From positions 1 through 64,000 of the forward strand of contig CAJTTB010000011.1 in assembly GCA_910579175.1 (NCBI GenBank): a stretch of DNA of 64,000 bases, in the 5' to 3' direction. The translations under genes were made by a program, and so were the position numbers. This DNA comes from an uncultured Oscillospiraceae bacterium (lineage in GTDB: Bacteria > Bacillota > Clostridia > Oscillospirales > Ruminococcaceae). Shown here one piece after another: positions 16,408 through 26,237 of the stretch (its first letter is position 1; each line of letters starts with the position of its first letter). Under the pieces are notes generated by a model. That model worked only from the letters and a program-made list of their open reading frames with translations, ran no database searches and was not told the DNA's origin.

Positions 16408-18582
16408 TCATAATTCCTTATTTTTTAAATGCTTTTGTGAACCAGCTTGCTTTTTCACCTTACGGACTTTGGTTCGATAGGTCACCTTGTGGGCACTCAC
16501 TTTATTTTCCTGTACCTGTTGTGCCTGTTGATAAGCCAGTTTAAATAATTTTTCTTGGGCATTGAGCAAAGGAGGGGTCGGATTTTCGATGTGTCGATAA
16601 ATACCATCAAAGCCCTGTATCCTTCTCTTTTGATTATCATTCATCATAATATCCAAAATATTGAGAATTCGTTCTTTGATTTTCAAAGAATGAACTGGTG
16701 CTGCAACCTCTACACGGCGCTCGGTATTTCGGGTCATAAAATCCGCAGAAGAAATATAAATTTTTTGCCGTTCTCCAAGACCAAATACCAAAATGCGGGA
16801 ATGCTCCAACAGACGTCCAACAATGCTATAGACTTCAATATTTTCGCTATATCCCTTCACGCCTGGTTTAAAACAACAAATACCGCGCACCAACATTTTA
16901 ATCACAACGCCTGCACAGGAAGCCTCAATTAGTTTATCAATCAGCACTTTATCTGTAACAGAATTCATCTTTAATAAAATCTGTGCCGGCTGTCCGCTTT
17001 TTGCAAAAGCAATTTCTTTGTCAATCAGTGCAATCACTTGAGGTTTAAAACACAGTGGAGCAACCAGCAAATGGGAAACAGATTCTACAACAGAACCCAT
17101 AAATAGACTGTTAAATACAATAGAAGCATCTGAACCAATTTCTTTTCTGGCTGTCATCAAGGATAAATCCGTATATAATTTGGAGGTCTTTTCATTGTAG
17201 TTTCCAGTACCAATCTGCGTAATATATTCGATTTTGTTTCCGTTTCGGCGTGTAATCAAAAGTAACTTAGAATGTACTTTATACCCCGGTAAACCATAAA
17301 TGACATTACATCCTGCCTCTTCTAAACGCTTAGACCAATCGATGTTGTTTTCTTCGTCAAAACGGGCGCGCAATTCCACTACAACACTGACATCAATTCC
17401 GTTTTCCGCTGCATTGATCAATGCATTGATAACCTTAGAATCCTCCGCCACACGATAAAGCGTAATTTTAATGGCAATTACCTGCTCATCATTTGCCGCT
17501 TCATTTAACAAGCGAATAAATGGAGTAATAGAATGATATGGATAATGTAGTAAAATATCCTCTTTTTGTATCTGAGAAATCATGGATTGTTTTTCATCAA
17601 TCTGGTTGGAACGTTGAGGAAGCAATGGATTGAAAAACAAATCCTCATGATTCTTAATTCTCTTTTCTAAAGAAAAGACAAAAGACATATCCAAAGGGCA
17701 CTCGTCAATAAACACTTGTGCTTTTTCAATACTGAACTGTAGACAAAGATAATTCAAAAGATCATCACTGATAGCACTGTGCAATTCCAAGCGAACTGGC
17801 GTTAGTTTTTTGCGCTTTTTCAATAACTCTTCCATCGCGTCACGATAATCAAAATCCACATCTACCATTTCATCTTCTACATCAATATCAGCATTTCGAG
17901 TGATTCTAAAAATCATTTTATCTACTACTTGATGCTTATTAAAAACCAGCTCTGCAAAAAACCAAATCAAATCTTCTACCAATACAAATTGAATACCCTC
18001 TTGTACAGGTAAAAAGATCAAGCGATTAAAATATCCACTTGCAGGGATAATACCCAGACGCACTGTATTCCCCTTGGTGGCAAGGTGTACCCCTACATAA
18101 ATTTCCTTATTCTTTAAAAATGGAAATGGTTGGCGTTTATCAATGATTTGTGGAGAAATCAAGGGGGCTATTTCCTTTTCAAAGTATAATTTCAAATAAT
18201 CAAACTGCACTGAAGTCAAATTTTGCATGTCAATATGTTCAATGCCCTGTTGGGCTAGCTCTTGTAAGATTTTTTCATAAGATTGCGCCTTTCTGGGAAG
18301 CAACATTCTAATTCCCTGATACACCTTAGCCAGTTGTTCTTTGGCAGTCAATTTTGTTTTAGAATCATATACTGTCTTTTTCAGCAGTGCTTGATCGAAT
18401 AAACTTCCAATACGAACCATTGAAAATTCGTCCAAGTTGCTTTGAAAAATGGCAATAAAGCGCAAACGCTCATACAAAGGCACCGATAAATCTTCCGACT
18501 CCTCCAATACGCGCTCATTAAATTGCAACCAACTCAACTCTCGATTGGTATAAATATGTTCATTACTCATATCCACTATCAT
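16408..18582 (-). CDS. ppk1: Polyphosphate kinase 1
   Basis: A 724-residue enzyme that reversibly makes polyphosphate from ATP. The N-terminal, head and two phospholipase-D-like C-terminal domains are all present: YTNRELSWLQFNERVLEE, FQSNLDEFSMVRIGSL, AAENGIDVSVVVELRARFDE and GYKVHSKLLLITRR, whose His is the phosphorylated residue. FMTRNTERRVEVAAPV belongs to the second PLD-like domain. The length is standard for Ppk1, with a basic Lys-rich tail added. The start codon overlaps the ppx stop (ATGA), so the two are translationally coupled. Confidence 0.95.
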   Translation of the reverse strand: MIVDMSNEHIYTNRELSWLQFNERVLEESEDLSVPLYERLRFIAIFQSNLDEFSMVRIGSLFDQALLKKTVYDSKTKLTAKEQLAKVYQGIRMLLPRKAQSYEKILQELAQQGIEHIDMQNLTSVQFDYLKLYFEKEIAPLISPQIIDKRQPFPFLKNKEIYVGVHLATKGNTVRLGIIPASGYFNRLIFLPVQEGIQFVLVEDLIWFFAELVFNKHQVVDKMIFRITRNADIDVEDEMVDVDFDYRDAMEELLKKRKKLTPVRLELHSAISDDLLNYLCLQFSIEKAQVFIDECPLDMSFVFSLEKRIKNHEDLFFNPLLPQRSNQIDEKQSMISQIQKEDILLHYPYHSITPFIRLLNEAANDEQVIAIKITLYRVAEDSKVINALINAAENGIDVSVVVELRARFDEENNIDWSKRLEEAGCNVIYGLPGYKVHSKLLLITRRNGNKIEYITQIGTGNYNEKTSKLYTDLSLMTARKEIGSDASIVFNSLFMGSVVESVSHLLVAPLCFKPQVIALIDKEIAFAKSGQPAQILLKMNSVTDKVLIDKLIEASCAGVVIKMLVRGICCFKPGVKGYSENIEVYSIVGRLLEHSRILVFGLGERQKIYISSADFMTRNTERRVEVAAPVHSLKIKERILNILDIMMNDNQKRRIQGFDGIYRHIENPTPPLLNAQEKLFKLAYQQAQQVQENKVSAHKVTYRTKVRKVKKQAGSQKHLKNKEL

Positions 18583-19481
18583 TCCTTTCCCTTATCCAAC
18601 ATGTTTTGTTCTAACAAACTTATCAGATATCCTTCACGAACACTATTAGATGTATATTTTATTCTGGAAACTCCAAAGAAATTACAAACTTGATTTACCA
18701 CCAACATTCCAGGGATTACTGTTTTTAACCGCTCTGGTTGAATAGCCTGTATTTGTTGTTTTGCCCATTGTGGAAAAGACAAACAGCGTTCTATCATATT
18801 TTGTAACTCCAATGTAGAAAAGTCGTCTGATTGACTACTTATTAAGTATCTTGCTGTTCTGACAGAACCCCCCATAAAATAAATACATTCTGGGGAAAAA
18901 TTTGGCTTTTGACAAGTTGTACTTAGCATCTGTGCCACATATTCTTCTAAACATCTTGCCTGTTGCACTGTGGGCAGTTGGTCAGATACAAATTGTTGAT
19001 ACAACTTGAGTGAACCCAAAGGAAGACTTTGATGAAATATGCTTCTTTGCTGTTGCAAACAAAACAGTTGTAAGCTTCCTCCACCCAAATCGCCGCCAAT
19101 CCATTCGGATTCTGAAACAACCGTCTGCATACTCAACAGATTGAAATGAGCTTCTTGTTTTCCTGTCAGCGGTTGAATTTGTATTCCCGTTGCCTTGAAT
19201 ACTTCATCAACAACCTGCTTTTGATTTTGAATATGCCGCAATGACGCTGTAGAAAAACAAGAAAGTAAATCCACTTGTTGTTGCTGGGCAACTGTTTGAT
19301 ACATTTTGATTGTTTGAATTATTTTATCAATTCCCTGTGTTGTCAATCTATCATTTTGAACATGATTAATAATATAAGTATAATTGGCATCATAAAAACA
19401 ATTTTGATACTGTTTGTTATGACATTGATAAATATTCATTTTAATGGTATTGGATCCCAAATCAATTAATCCAATTTTCAA
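18579..19481 (-). CDS. ppx: Ppx/GppA family exopolyphosphatase
   Basis: About 300 residues of the ASKHA-fold Ppx/GppA phosphatase family, which releases phosphate from polyphosphate ends or hydrolyses pppGpp. Family motifs: IGLIDLGSNTIKMNIY (phosphate-1 loop), GGDLGGGSLQLFCL (second phosphate loop) and FMGGSVRTARYL. I chose the TTG at 19481 because agaggtg lies 8 nt upstream and the protein then begins right at the first beta strand. A GTG at 19490 and an upstream in-frame start at 19556 are alternatives. The short form lacks the C-terminal HD-like domain of E. coli Ppx. It is coupled to ppk1 by a 4-nt overlap. Confidence 0.9.
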   Translation of the reverse strand: MKIGLIDLGSNTIKMNIYQCHNKQYQNCFYDANYTYIINHVQNDRLTTQGIDKIIQTIKMYQTVAQQQQVDLLSCFSTASLRHIQNQKQVVDEVFKATGIQIQPLTGKQEAHFNLLSMQTVVSESEWIGGDLGGGSLQLFCLQQQRSIFHQSLPLGSLKLYQQFVSDQLPTVQQARCLEEYVAQMLSTTCQKPNFSPECIYFMGGSVRTARYLISSQSDDFSTLELQNMIERCLSFPQWAKQQIQAIQPERLKTVIPGMLVVNQVCNFFGVSRIKYTSNSVREGYLISLLEQNMLDKGKE

Positions 19482-19512
19482 ATTTTTCACCTCTATTGCA
19501 GTATATATCATT

Positions 19513-19541
19513 AGTATACCAAATTTTACATCAATAAGCAA
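19513..19541 (-). promoter_or_regulatory. Promoter of the ppx-ppk1 operon
   Basis: On the minus strand, TTGCTT, 17 bp, TATACT, ending about 30 nt before the ppx start. Confidence 0.6.
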
Positions 19542-19747
19542 AGAAAAGATTACCATAATTTATGTAAATGGTCTGTAGAAAATGTAAATTACTCTGCTTT
19601 TCATAATAGGAGATTGGTGGTGGAATCGTAAAATCACAATCCATATCTGAAACCGAAACTAGATAGAAAAGACCAAAACCATATGTTACAATAAAGTGGA
19701 TAAGCAAGCAAATTTTAACATAAAAAATTAGGAGTAAAAATGTAACA

Positions 19748-20281
19748 ATGAAAAAGATATCATATGATTTATTTCGATTTGAAAATGAATTGATAAAACG
19801 ATGTAACATATCTAAAAATCGTTTTCATAAAGTTCGCAATACCCAGTGGAAAAGGATATATCAGACAATCACCGAAACATATGCCGATAAAACAAAAACA
19901 TGGAAAAACGGTTTACATTGGGCTAATACAAATGGCTATAGTCCCAAGAGTATGAAATACTTTTTGGGGTGTTATCCAGTTGATTATGCAACATGGTTTT
20001 GTCATCTGCCTCAAATGATATCAGATGATGATATGGTTTACTTTTTAATTGATAAAGGCGGTGATTGGCATTTGGGCGAAACGTTTTGGATATTTGAAAG
20101 CGCTATACCTGAGTTAGTCAAGGCGCTTAATTTGTTAAATCAAACCACCTTTTTAGAAACTGGTTGGTCAGATTATTATATTGTTTCCAAAAAATTTCAA
20201 TGGATCATCGGTTTTAATCATCATAATATCATTTCTTGTATTGGAAAAGGATTACACCTTGATTGTTTTAAAAATACATAA
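19748..20281 (+). CDS. Hypothetical protein, possibly DUF6756-like
   Basis: A 177-residue soluble protein divergent from ppx. The C-terminal half (ETFWIFESAIPELVKALNLL, DYYIVSKKFQWIIGFNHHN, then a GKGLHL end) resembles a family I recall as DUF6756. That group often looks like SMI1/immunity-type proteins. The N-terminal half (FRFENELIKRCNISKNRFH) is helical and basic. No catalytic motif. The family name is tentative. Confidence 0.6.
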   Translation: MKKISYDLFRFENELIKRCNISKNRFHKVRNTQWKRIYQTITETYADKTKTWKNGLHWANTNGYSPKSMKYFLGCYPVDYATWFCHLPQMISDDDMVYFLIDKGGDWHLGETFWIFESAIPELVKALNLLNQTTFLETGWSDYYIVSKKFQWIIGFNHHNIISCIGKGLHLDCFKNT

Positions 20282-20837
20282 GCATTTGTCCATTTTAGAC
20301 ATCATGAAAACTCCCAAAATCATGAGGGTAAAAAGGTATCTGAAAGATTGCTGGTGGTGAATGGATTTGGCATTTTATAGATGGTCTTTTAGTCTATTAC
20401 CCGAATACAAATCGCAAAACAAGAAAAATTGATTTAATATATTACTATGATAAATTTACAAATTATTGTAAAATAATTTATGTCTTTCTGGAAAATTGAG
20501 ATAAATTTATAAAAAGTAGTAAATAAAAAAATAGATTGCAGAATGTAGTTGACTTTTATACTTATTTCAGATATCATCATATTATAAATAAAGTTTTTTT
20601 GTTTGGTGAACATATTTTTTGTTTATAAATTGTGATTTGATAGGCAACTGATATTCGGTTCGTAATATAGTATTCCGTTCATGATGATTACGGCATTGAC
20701 CATTGTGTTTGACCTGTATTGCAAATTGAAGATCAGTTTTCTTTTTAAAATGATTTATAGATAGACTCAGTTGTTGATAGCTGAGTGGTTGATAACTAAG
20801 CGAACAAATGTTTTAAAATCTAAGAAAGGGTGATTAT
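20282..20837 (+). other. Long AT-rich upstream region of the M60 peptidase gene
   Basis: No gene seen. A promoter candidate TTGACT, 17 bp, TATCAT lies at 20549-20577, giving a leader of about 250 nt. A short imperfect repeat (gttgatagctgagtggttgataactaag) lies near 20773-20800. The long leader may be regulatory but I recognise no riboswitch. Confidence 0.4.
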
Positions 20838-23800
20838 GTGAAAAAACCAATTGCAGCATTGCTAATTCTTTCTATGTTGCTTTCGACTTCTGCTAACACT
20901 GTAGTTTGTGCTACCGAAAGTAATTCAAATGAACCAGAATTGTCCCAGCAACCTGTAGAAGCCTCAGATGACAATCAGCAATCAAACGGTAATACATCTT
21001 CATCGTCTTCCGAAAAAACGCAGGAAGAAGAAAAAGACCTATCTCAAGACACTTCTTCTGATACGCAAGCTCCTATAGAACAACAGCCTAAAGAGGAAGA
21101 AACTGTTTCATCCCCATCTGATGAAACTCAGCAAGGGGAGACAGACCCATCTGAAAGCGCCCCTTCTGATGTTTCACAAGAAGAGCAAAAAGACCCATCC
21201 GAAGACACTTCTTCTGATGTTTCACAGGAAGGAGAAAAAGACCCATCTGAAAGCACCCCTTCTGATGTTTCACAAGAAGAACAAGCACCTACAGAAGAGG
21301 AATCAAAGTCTCCCAAACAGGAAGAGGAAACAGAATCCACTCCATTTACAGGGGGTGCGCAACTGGAAATTCAGCTCAGTAGCTGGAAAGCAGGTGTAAA
21401 ACCAGTTTTCTCTATAGATGGTGTTGATTTATCAGAACAAAACGGTGTATATACTTATACAGACGCTTTAGAAAATGATGCAAAAGAAAAAACAGTACAA
21501 TTGACCATTCGTGGAAATGGTTTTGTTACTTATGAACAACAGGTTGTTTTACAAAAAGGTGGAACAACACGTTTGGTATTTACAAATGATGCCTCTATTT
21601 TATCTGATAAAGAAGGGGTGGTCAATCCAGGATTTTTGCTATTTGGAGACGTAAATGGCGATGGCAGTATTGACGATGCCGATTTTGCTCAGATGGCACA
21701 ACAGGTAGAAGCACAACAAACTTCTCTGACACAACTTGCCCTGTTGCCTTATATGAAATCACAAAAAGAAATTCAGGCAAAACCAGTAATTGCACTGATG
21801 TCCGATACCATAGCAGAAGTCAAACCAGATGAAAAGACAGAGTTATCTGGAGATATCACTGGTTTGCTCACCGGTTCGGGAAATGGTGTTTCCCTATCTG
21901 CAAAAGATGGTGAATTGATTTCTGAAAATAATCCTGTCAGCCTAACCATGCATGTAAAAGACGATGTTGCTTTGATAGATGGTTTTGTCATTTCTGCTCC
22001 ACAACACAATGCTCCAACTGCTGGTACGATTGAAGTGACATTAGATGATGGCAGTGTTATCTCTTTGCCAATCGAAAGTGGCGTTGCTCCAATGTCTCGC
22101 ATGGCAAGAGCAGCAGCAACCGTAACCGTTGAAGAAGACGGTTCTATTGTTGTAAATATCGGTACACAAATTGCCATTAAAAAGGTAACCATCACCGTTA
22201 CCGAAACTTCTGGAAGCAATAAACTTGCTGAAATTTCCAGTGTAGAATTTTTAAACGGAATGGAAAACCGCATTCCAGAACCAGAATTAAATATTCCTAC
22301 CAATCTAAAAGGTGAACCAGGAAACGAATCATTTATAGTCAGTTGGGATGCTCAGAGAAATGTTACCGGATATCAAATTCATGTGACAAAAGATGGCATT
22401 ACACAAACATATACATCACAGATCAATCGCTTTGCTGTAGTAAGTTTTAATGAAAAAGAATTGCTCAATGGAGAAACCTATGAAGTTCAGGTACAATCTG
22501 TCAATGGAGATTGGAGTAGCCCACTATCCGAAAAAATTGAAGTAACTCCACAGGCTACCAGAAAACCACCTGCTCCAGAAGGTATCGGTCTAAAAGCTGG
22601 TGCTTCTTATATCGATGTTTCTTGGAAGAAGATGAAAGACACCAATACATATCAGCTGTATTATCGCAAAAAGGGAGAAGAAACCTATCAGCAAGTAGAT
22701 GGGCTGACAACAACTTCATACAGAATTACAGGTTTGGAAAACGAAACAGAATATGAAATTTACTTGACAGGTACCAATCAGTTGGGAGTTGGAGCTGCTT
22801 CTGCTACCCATGTAGCGAAAACAGCCTCTGTAGATCCAGCAATTACACCAAACTATAAGCTAATCAATGTTCCAAATGAAGATGGACAGACAACTGCGCA
22901 TATCGAATCCATATCCTATCCTTCTTCTGCACCAGAAAACGAATTTGCTATCGCAGATAACGATTACCAAACTTCTTGGATCTTAAAGAGTTGGGATGGA
23001 GGAGGATTCAACCCAGGTAAACCATCCCCAATTATCACATTTGATCAGGCTTATGAAATGAACCGCTTAGTCGTTGTTCCAGATGACGCACAAGTACATG
23101 GTTATTCTTATGCAAAAACACGGTATTGGGACGAAGACGGAAACGTATATACACTTGATGGACAATTCACAAGAAAAACCAGTTCTAATGGAAAAGTTTA
23201 TTATGAATTTGACTATCATAAACCTTTTAAAGCGAAAAAGATTCAGGTAAACTTTGCACTGGATTGGGCTTATGGCGATGGACAAATTTCTATTGCAGAA
23301 ATGAAGTTCTACTATTATGACAACATAGAAGCAGATATCAATGCCCTATATACCGATGATATGCATATTGTTTTGAAAGAAGATGTGACACAAGAAACAA
23401 TTGACGCATTAAGAGAAAGGGTCAACACACCAGACGAAGTCAGTGGAGAGTTACATCCAAAACATGAATCACTTATGATGGAACTGGATGCAGCAGAAGA
23501 TATCTTAAACAACCAAGCAGATTATCAGATCATTCGTTTAGATCAGACATTGACTGCAAAAGGATCTACTTCATTTGCCTTCTCATTAAATGATTTCCAA
23601 CCATTAAATGTTGTTGCAGGCGAGGGAGATGAATTGATAGTCTTTGCTGGTCAGGAAGGTACCACCGCTGGAACCAAATTGCCAATACAGATAGTCTTTG
23701 CACAATATCATGGAGAGTCCAGTGCATGGCAAGCAGAAAGTGTTCAGTTGGTACAGGGTAAAAATGTCATTACAGTACCAAAAATCTCTTCCAGCATAGC

Positions 23801-26198
23801 CAATGAACAGGGCGGTAGTATTTATGTTAAATACACTGAAAAAAGTACACCTGATTCCAAAATTAGCGTTCGTGTCAGTGGTGCTACTCCAATTGCTGGA
23901 ATCAATGTGCGTGGTATGGCTGATGCCGATAAACTGCCAGCCATTAAGACTTATTTGCAACAGCTTAACGAGCAGGTTGTCAATTTGCAGCAGACACATG
24001 ACCAACTAGAAGAACACTCTGAACTAGATTATAAGATAAACACTTGTTTCTTGAACAGTACAGAAATCGGTCTAGATGATATGCTATATTCTGTTCCAGC
24101 AACTCAAGTTATGAGTGGATTGGGCTTGACTCCAACTGCTGGAGGACTTTCCGAAGCAGAACTAGATAGAGCAGCAAATCAGATGTTAAATTCTCTAAAG
24201 GCAATGGATCAATTCATGCTGGATACTTACAAAGTCAAGGGAATTGATGTATTTTCTAATTCTGGTGTACATAAAAAACCAACATCTAGACTGAATATTC
24301 GATATAGCACGATGTTTGATGGAGCATTTATGTATGCTGGTGGAAAACACATTGGTATTGAATTCGGTTCTGTATCAGGACTGATGAGTGGTACACCAAT
24401 TGTAGCAGACGAAAACGGAAAATATATTTCTGGTGGACGCTTTGGTTGGGGAATTGCTCACGAAATCGGTCACGTTTTGGATACTCCTGGCGTAACTTAT
24501 GCCGAAGTAACCAACAATATCATTGCACAATTCAATCAGACACAGGATACACCTGAAAGCAGTAGAATACAAGATTATTCAGCTGTTTATAAAAAGGTAA
24601 CTTCTGATACAATTGGATTTAGCTCAAACGGAGTAGTGGCTTTGGCAATGTTCTGGCAATTGCATTTGGCTTATGACCAAAACTATGCCTTTAAAGCTTT
24701 TGATTCTTATCAAGAACATTTAGATAACAATTTCTATTCTCGTTTTTATAAGTATCAAAGAGAACCTGCTTCTGCACCAAATGGACTCACTTTATCTTCA
24801 GATAGAGACCAAAATATCATTCGTCTTGCAAGTGCAGCAGCACAAAAAGATTTAACAGAATACTTTACACGTTGGGGACTGATTCCAACTGAGGAAACCA
24901 CTGCTTATATTTCTCAGTTCCCGAAAGAAGAAAGACCTATCTATTATATCAACGACGCTGCTCATACATATAAACTAGAAGGAGGCAAAGCATTCTCTGA
25001 CAACGCAACATTGACTGCTTCCTTACAACACAACAACGCTATCGCAGAAACTGCCAATCGAGTTGAATTGAGTCTCAATGTAGAAAATGCACAACAATCT
25101 GAGATTCTTGGATATGAAATCAAACGCAATGGAAAAGCAGTCGCATTTGTAACAGGTGATAATACAACTTATACGGATGTCATTTCAACAGTAAACAATC
25201 GTGTATTTACTTATGAAGTAACTGCTTATGACCAATATCTCAACCCAACCAATACAGTCAAATTAGATCCAATCAAAGTAAAACATGATGGTTCTGTAAC
25301 AAAGGATAACTGGGATATTCTTACAAATATGGTCTCTGATGACGATATACAAGATGATACACAAGAATCTTGTACACCTATTATCAATTCTGCAATTTCA
25401 GCCATTAAAGACAACGACTTTGCTACTACCTATACTGGAAAAACAACAGATGGTACAAATCCATATTGGATTGTTGACATGAAAGCAAATCTTCCAATAT
25501 CTGGTGTAAAACTCAATGGCGCATCTACTTTAAATGGTATGGAATATGAGATACTGATCAATCAGACATCTTCTGACGCAGCATCAAGCGATTGGACCAA
25601 TGTCAAATCAGGTACTTTGAGCTTAGATGAAAACGGTACACAAACAATCTTCTTCGACAAAGAAGGCGAAGAAAACTTGATGTACACTTATGATGCAAGT
25701 TATTTGATGTTCCGCATCAAAGGTCATTCTGGCGAAGAAATCACACTTTCTGAATTCGATATCATCGGATTGCCTGGAGATAACTTAGAACTGTTAGAGA
25801 ACGGAATTGGTATCCTCAGCGAAGATTATGATCTTGGAGATGGAGAAAAGATTCCAGCAGGTTCTTTAATTTTCACAGGAAGCTATACAGGAAATCCTGC
25901 GTATAATGTTGTGAAACTGCTAGATCAAAATAATCAAATCATCAATGGAACACAGATTATCTTTGCAAATGTACCAGAACAAGGCGCATTGGGTAATGTA
26001 AGTGATGGTACTTGGGTATATTATATTGAACCAGAAGCATTAGAAGGTATGACCTTACCAACTCAGATAAAAGCAGAGCTTTATCGAGTTGATGACGCGC
26101 TTACAAATGAAAATGAACGTTTGGTAAGTGATACACTTTTAGTAATCGTACCAACAGAGCTGCCAGATATCAGCTTACAGGATTCTAATAACCAATAA
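20838..26198 (+). CDS. Secreted multidomain M60-like zinc metallopeptidase with dockerin-like motif
   Basis: A 1786-residue exported protein with a GTG start after aaagggtg. Signal peptide at 1-26; a Ser/Glu/Asp-rich low-complexity region with repeated SDVSQE(E/G) units at ~30-165; a dockerin/EF-hand-like FGDVNGDGSIDDADF at ~268; two fibronectin-III-like domains (~485-660); an F5/8 or discoidin-like carbohydrate-binding region (~670-840). The M60 catalytic domain (~1020-1320) has the gluzincin motif AHEIGHVLD at ~1206 and the downstream zinc-ligand Glu in TYAEVTNN. Another FN3-like and F5/8-like pair follow (~1395-1640). M60 enzymes cut mucin-type O-glycoproteins, so the likely substrate is host mucin. 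There is no sortase motif. Surface attachment could be through the neighbouring cohesin-like protein. Confidence 0.88.
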   Translation: MKKPIAALLILSMLLSTSANTVVCATESNSNEPELSQQPVEASDDNQQSNGNTSSSSSEKTQEEEKDLSQDTSSDTQAPIEQQPKEEETVSSPSDETQQGETDPSESAPSDVSQEEQKDPSEDTSSDVSQEGEKDPSESTPSDVSQEEQAPTEEESKSPKQEEETESTPFTGGAQLEIQLSSWKAGVKPVFSIDGVDLSEQNGVYTYTDALENDAKEKTVQLTIRGNGFVTYEQQVVLQKGGTTRLVFTNDASILSDKEGVVNPGFLLFGDVNGDGSIDDADFAQMAQQVEAQQTSLTQLALLPYMKSQKEIQAKPVIALMSDTIAEVKPDEKTELSGDITGLLTGSGNGVSLSAKDGELISENNPVSLTMHVKDDVALIDGFVISAPQHNAPTAGTIEVTLDDGSVISLPIESGVAPMSRMARAAATVTVEEDGSIVVNIGTQIAIKKVTITVTETSGSNKLAEISSVEFLNGMENRIPEPELNIPTNLKGEPGNESFIVSWDAQRNVTGYQIHVTKDGITQTYTSQINRFAVVSFNEKELLNGETYEVQVQSVNGDWSSPLSEKIEVTPQATRKPPAPEGIGLKAGASYIDVSWKKMKDTNTYQLYYRKKGEETYQQVDGLTTTSYRITGLENETEYEIYLTGTNQLGVGAASATHVAKTASVDPAITPNYKLINVPNEDGQTTAHIESISYPSSAPENEFAIADNDYQTSWILKSWDGGGFNPGKPSPIITFDQAYEMNRLVVVPDDAQVHGYSYAKTRYWDEDGNVYTLDGQFTRKTSSNGKVYYEFDYHKPFKAKKIQVNFALDWAYGDGQISIAEMKFYYYDNIEADINALYTDDMHIVLKEDVTQETIDALRERVNTPDEVSGELHPKHESLMMELDAAEDILNNQADYQIIRLDQTLTAKGSTSFAFSLNDFQPLNVVAGEGDELIVFAGQEGTTAGTKLPIQIVFAQYHGESSAWQAESVQLVQGKNVITVPKISSSIANEQGGSIYVKYTEKSTPDSKISVRVSGATPIAGINVRGMADADKLPAIKTYLQQLNEQVVNLQQTHDQLEEHSELDYKINTCFLNSTEIGLDDMLYSVPATQVMSGLGLTPTAGGLSEAELDRAANQMLNSLKAMDQFMLDTYKVKGIDVFSNSGVHKKPTSRLNIRYSTMFDGAFMYAGGKHIGIEFGSVSGLMSGTPIVADENGKYISGGRFGWGIAHEIGHVLDTPGVTYAEVTNNIIAQFNQTQDTPESSRIQDYSAVYKKVTSDTIGFSSNGVVALAMFWQLHLAYDQNYAFKAFDSYQEHLDNNFYSRFYKYQREPASAPNGLTLSSDRDQNIIRLASAAAQKDLTEYFTRWGLIPTEETTAYISQFPKEERPIYYINDAAHTYKLEGGKAFSDNATLTASLQHNNAIAETANRVELSLNVENAQQSEILGYEIKRNGKAVAFVTGDNTTYTDVISTVNNRVFTYEVTAYDQYLNPTNTVKLDPIKVKHDGSVTKDNWDILTNMVSDDDIQDDTQESCTPIINSAISAIKDNDFATTYTGKTTDGTNPYWIVDMKANLPISGVKLNGASTLNGMEYEILINQTSSDAASSDWTNVKSGTLSLDENGTQTIFFDKEGEENLMYTYDASYLMFRIKGHSGEEITLSEFDIIGLPGDNLELLENGIGILSEDYDLGDGEKIPAGSLIFTGSYTGNPAYNVVKLLDQNNQIINGTQIIFANVPEQGALGNVSDGTWVYYIEPEALEGMTLPTQIKAELYRVDDALTNENERLVSDTLLVIVPTELPDISLQDSNNQ

Positions 26199-26207
26199 AA
26201 AAATAAT

Positions 26208-26223
26208 GGCGGGTTTTCCCGCC
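26208..26223 (+). terminator. Intercistronic hairpin between the M60 gene and the surface-protein gene
   Basis: GGCGGG-TTTT-CCCGCC just after the M60 stop codon, without a following T-run. It probably attenuates or stabilises the mRNA end rather than fully terminating. Confidence 0.5.
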
Positions 26224-26237
26224 GTTAGGAGGAACTT

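Noticed and set aside
21088..21399. Several overlapping frames in the repeat-rich N-terminus of the M60 gene
   Set aside because: Produced by the SDVSQE tandem units in other frames.
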